Source: Victivallales bacterium
Lineage (GTDB): Bacteria; Verrucomicrobiota; Lentisphaeria; Oligosphaerales; Oligosphaeraceae
Reading direction: 5' to 3'
DNA length: 18,687 nt
Assembly (NCBI GenBank): GCA_017964325.1
Contig: JAGCSE010000064.1
Coordinates: forward strand, 1-18,687
The notes beneath the pieces are model-generated. The model did not search any database. It was not told the DNA's origin and saw only the letters and a list, made by a program, of their open reading frames with translations. Made by a program: the position numbers and the translations under genes. Positions 16,696-18,687 of this stretch are shown here, piece by piece; the stretch's first letter is position 1; each line of letters starts with the position of its first letter.

Positions 16696-17438
16696 CTTAC
16701 CATTTTGAAAATAGGACCGCCATCGTCACAGGCGGCTCACGCGGCATCGGTGCCGCCACTGTCAAAGCTTTTCTCCAAGCTGGAGCCACCGTCGTTGCCG
16801 TCTATTCCAGTAATGACGAAGCCGCCAACGCTTTCAAGGTTTCCCTTGGTGAACTTGCTGCAAATCTGACACTTGCAAAGCTGGATGTCGCTGATTACGC
16901 ACAGGCGGAAGATTTCTTCAGACAATTCGACGAATCACATCCAACGCTCGACATTCTCGTCAATTCCGCCGGCATCCGCCGCGACGGAGTCGCCGCCATG
17001 ATGTCCGAAGAATCGTGGCGTGCCGTCATCGACGTCAATCTCACGGGAGCTTTCAATATGTCCAAGTTGGCTATCCAGAGGATGATGGGAAAACGCTACG
17101 GGCGGATTGTCCACGTCACCTCGCCGTCAGGTCGCATGGGCATCGAAGGACAGTCCAACTACGCCGCCTCCAAGGCGGGGCTTGTCGCGCTTGCAAAATC
17201 CATCAGTAAGGAGACTGCCCGCCGCAACATCACCGTCAACTGCGTTTCGCCTGGTTTCATTGACACGGATTTCATTTCAAACCTACCGCCAGAACAGTTG
17301 GACGCCTACCGCAAGTCCGTACCGATGAAGCGTTTGGGCAAGCCAGAGGAAGTCGCGCAAGCCATTCTTTTCCTTGCATCAGAAGAATCCGCCTACATCA
17401 CGGGCTCCGTTTTGGAAATCACAGGCGGCCTCGCCTGA
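16689..17438 (+). CDS. fabG: 3-oxoacyl-[acyl-carrier-protein] reductase / short-chain dehydrogenase
   Basis: NADPH-dependent reduction of 3-oxoacyl-ACP in fatty acid elongation; soluble, 249 residues. The cofactor loop is TGGSRGIG (14-21), the structural motif NSAG is at 92-95, and the active site is Asn117, Ser145, Tyr158 and Lys162 (in NYAASK), spaced as in E. coli FabG. The C-terminus (SAYITGSVLEITGGLA) is typical FabG. NSAG replaces the commoner NNAG/NAAG. It starts inside the end of the upstream gene with no clear ribosome binding site, so coupling is likely. No other fatty acid synthesis gene (fabD, acpP, fabF) is nearby, so a different short-chain dehydrogenase role cannot be fully excluded. 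Confidence 0.88.
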   Translation: MLTYHFENRTAIVTGGSRGIGAATVKAFLQAGATVVAVYSSNDEAANAFKVSLGELAANLTLAKLDVADYAQAEDFFRQFDESHPTLDILVNSAGIRRDGVAAMMSEESWRAVIDVNLTGAFNMSKLAIQRMMGKRYGRIVHVTSPSGRMGIEGQSNYAASKAGLVALAKSISKETARRNITVNCVSPGFIDTDFISNLPPEQLDAYRKSVPMKRLGKPEEVAQAILFLASEESAYITGSVLEITGGLA

Positions 17439-17500
17439 CATTTTATATCTATAACAAAAAACACGACAAAAACATGTAACATTCATGAAACCACTGCCCC

Positions 17501-18687
17501 ATGTTCCTTGATTTCCGCTCCATCGTCACCAAACTACGGCATTTGGACTGGCTCTCCTTGTCGTTTCAGCTAGTCCTGTTGGCCATTGGCGTGGTGTTCA
17601 TCTATGGTGCGGGCATCAGAATAGGCGGTGCGTTCGTCAGCAAATGGTATGTGCAACTCTTTTGGATTGCCGTTGGTTTTGTTATTTTCCTTATCTGTGC
17701 ACTCATCGACTACCGCAAGCTTGGCGAGCAGTCTTGGATTTTGTATCTTCTTGGCGTCATTCTACTTGGATTAGTCATCAGCAAAGGCGTGAACATCAAC
17801 GGCGCCAAGAGCTGGATACGCATCGCAGGCTTCACCATCCAACCGTCCGAATTCGCTAAACCTGCCACGCTTTTGTTCATGTCATGGATCGTCACACGAC
17901 CTGGCTGGCTGGAAAGCCGCGTGCCGCCGTGGCTTATCGTCGGACTGACACTATTGCCGCCCCTTTTTCTTGTTTTCAAGCAGCCCGATATGGGAACGCT
18001 GCTTGTCTTCCTCCCCTTCTCCTTCTGCATCGCTTTCATCAAAGGCCTCCGCTGGAGATGGATCATCCTCACCGTCACAACGGGAATCGTATTGGCGCCT
18101 TTTGCGTTCATGCATCTTGCCACCCACCAGAAAGAACGAATCAAAGTATTCCTGAACGAGCCGACATCTGCCCTCATCTCCATCGCCTCCCCTTACGTCT
18201 CCTCCGAACGTGCCAAGAAATGGAACGAAGCGTATCAGGCTTTCTTTTATCCTGAATTGCAAGAAGATAAATCAACTGATACAAATGCCAAGGATCCCGC
18301 AGCAACTACACAAAAGGCTAAAAGAAAGGCAAGAAAAATCGACAATTGGAACGCAAAGCAATCCATGCTCTCCGTCGGCAGCGGCGGCTTCACTGGCAAG
18401 GGCTTCATGCAGGGAACCCAATATTATCTTGGATATCTTCCACGAACAGTCGCTCCGACAGATTTCATCTTCTCTGTCATTGCCGAAGAGACGGGTTTTC
18501 TCGGCTGCGGACTTGTCATTCTACTTTTGACCTGTATCATCCTCTGCTCCTGCCGCACGGCTGTTCTCGCCGCAGATGAAATGGGAATGTGCCTCGCGCT
18601 CGGCACGGCAGCCATCCTCACGACCCATTCGTTCATCAACATCGCCATGACCATCCAAGTGGCCCCCATCATCGGCATCCCCCTGCC
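17501..18687 (+). CDS. rodA: Rod-shape peptidoglycan glycosyltransferase RodA (SEDS family), C-terminus cut by window edge
   Basis: Polymerises lipid II into glycan strands in the elongation machinery, in the inner membrane. From the ATG at 17501 there are 395 complete codons and no stop before the edge. The beginning (LRHLDWLSLSFQLVLLAIGVVFIYGAG) is typical RodA, as are SWIRIAGFTIQPSEFAKPA, then KQPDMGTLLVF, and GSGGFTGKGFMQGTQYYLGYLP followed by PTDFIFSVIAEETGFLG, where the Asp is the catalytic-type residue. The visible end matches the family's 'VxGIPLP', so about 50 residues are missing. Between Leu218 and Gly293 the loop is about 50 residues longer than in E. coli RodA and contains a stretch rich in Lys/Arg. 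No ribosome binding site is evident. An 8-codon frame starts at ATG 17485 and overlaps the start. Confidence 0.95.
   Translation, partial: MFLDFRSIVTKLRHLDWLSLSFQLVLLAIGVVFIYGAGIRIGGAFVSKWYVQLFWIAVGFVIFLICALIDYRKLGEQSWILYLLGVILLGLVISKGVNINGAKSWIRIAGFTIQPSEFAKPATLLFMSWIVTRPGWLESRVPPWLIVGLTLLPPLFLVFKQPDMGTLLVFLPFSFCIAFIKGLRWRWIILTVTTGIVLAPFAFMHLATHQKERIKVFLNEPTSALISIASPYVSSERAKKWNEAYQAFFYPELQEDKSTDTNAKDPAATTQKAKRKARKIDNWNAKQSMLSVGSGGFTGKGFMQGTQYYLGYLPRTVAPTDFIFSVIAEETGFLGCGLVILLLTCIILCSCRTAVLAADEMGMCLALGTAAILTTHSFINIAMTIQVAPIIGIPL

Noticed and set aside
17485..17511. 8-codon leader frame (MKPLPHVP) overlapping the rodA start
   Set aside because: No ribosome binding site and no regulatory structure around it; short frames like this are common by chance.

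Overview
This window carries fourteen protein-coding genes, two of them cut by the window edges, and no RNA gene, CRISPR array, insertion sequence or phage gene that I can recognise. It looks like ordinary chromosome of a free-growing Gram-negative-type bacterium: two lipoprotein-type solute-binding proteins, RodA (rod-shape elongation), IspE (MEP isoprenoid pathway), and compact operons with ATGA overlaps. Coding DNA is moderately GC-rich and the spacers are strikingly AT-rich. The phylum cannot be fixed from sequence reading alone. Gene style and the odd RodA loop make a PVC-group bacterium (Lentisphaerota/Verrucomicrobiota) my loose guess, nothing more.

Left half, minus strand (8972 down to 1). 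A large cytoplasmic GH38 alpha-mannosidase is followed by a family-5 solute-binding protein, an OppB/DppB-type permease and an OppC/DppC-type permease. After a spacer with an 8-bp tandem repeat comes gnd (6-phosphogluconate dehydrogenase, C-terminus outside the window). Transporter plus cytoplasmic mannosidase suggests import of manno-oligosaccharides or glycopeptides followed by trimming inside the cell. No ATPase gene for this importer is in the window. The mannosidase has a perfect 11-bp inverted repeat bracketing a TATAAT box just upstream, a good operator candidate. A second promoter with near-consensus boxes lies between the mannosidase and the binding protein.

Centre. The divergent spacer at 8973-9237 separates the minus-strand block from an M20-family amidohydrolase on the plus strand. 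Behind it is a 311-base spacer holding an inverted array of 7-bp repeats and a C6/G6 hairpin.

Right half, plus strand. A complete potABCD spermidine/putrescine importer (10872-14813) has 4-bp overlaps at A/B and C/D and ends in a strong GC-rich hairpin. A 9-bp tandem repeat that contains the ribosome binding site then leads into ispE, an unrecognised 294-residue protein in the same frame as ispE, fabG (overlapping it by 7 bp), and rodA, which runs off the window end.

I found no clear new defence or mobile system. The most notable points are the three short tandem-repeat arrays of period 7, 8 and 9 in three spacers (one embedding the ispE ribosome binding site), the binding protein with a membrane helix at its C-terminus, the extra loop in RodA, and the mannosidase operator candidate.
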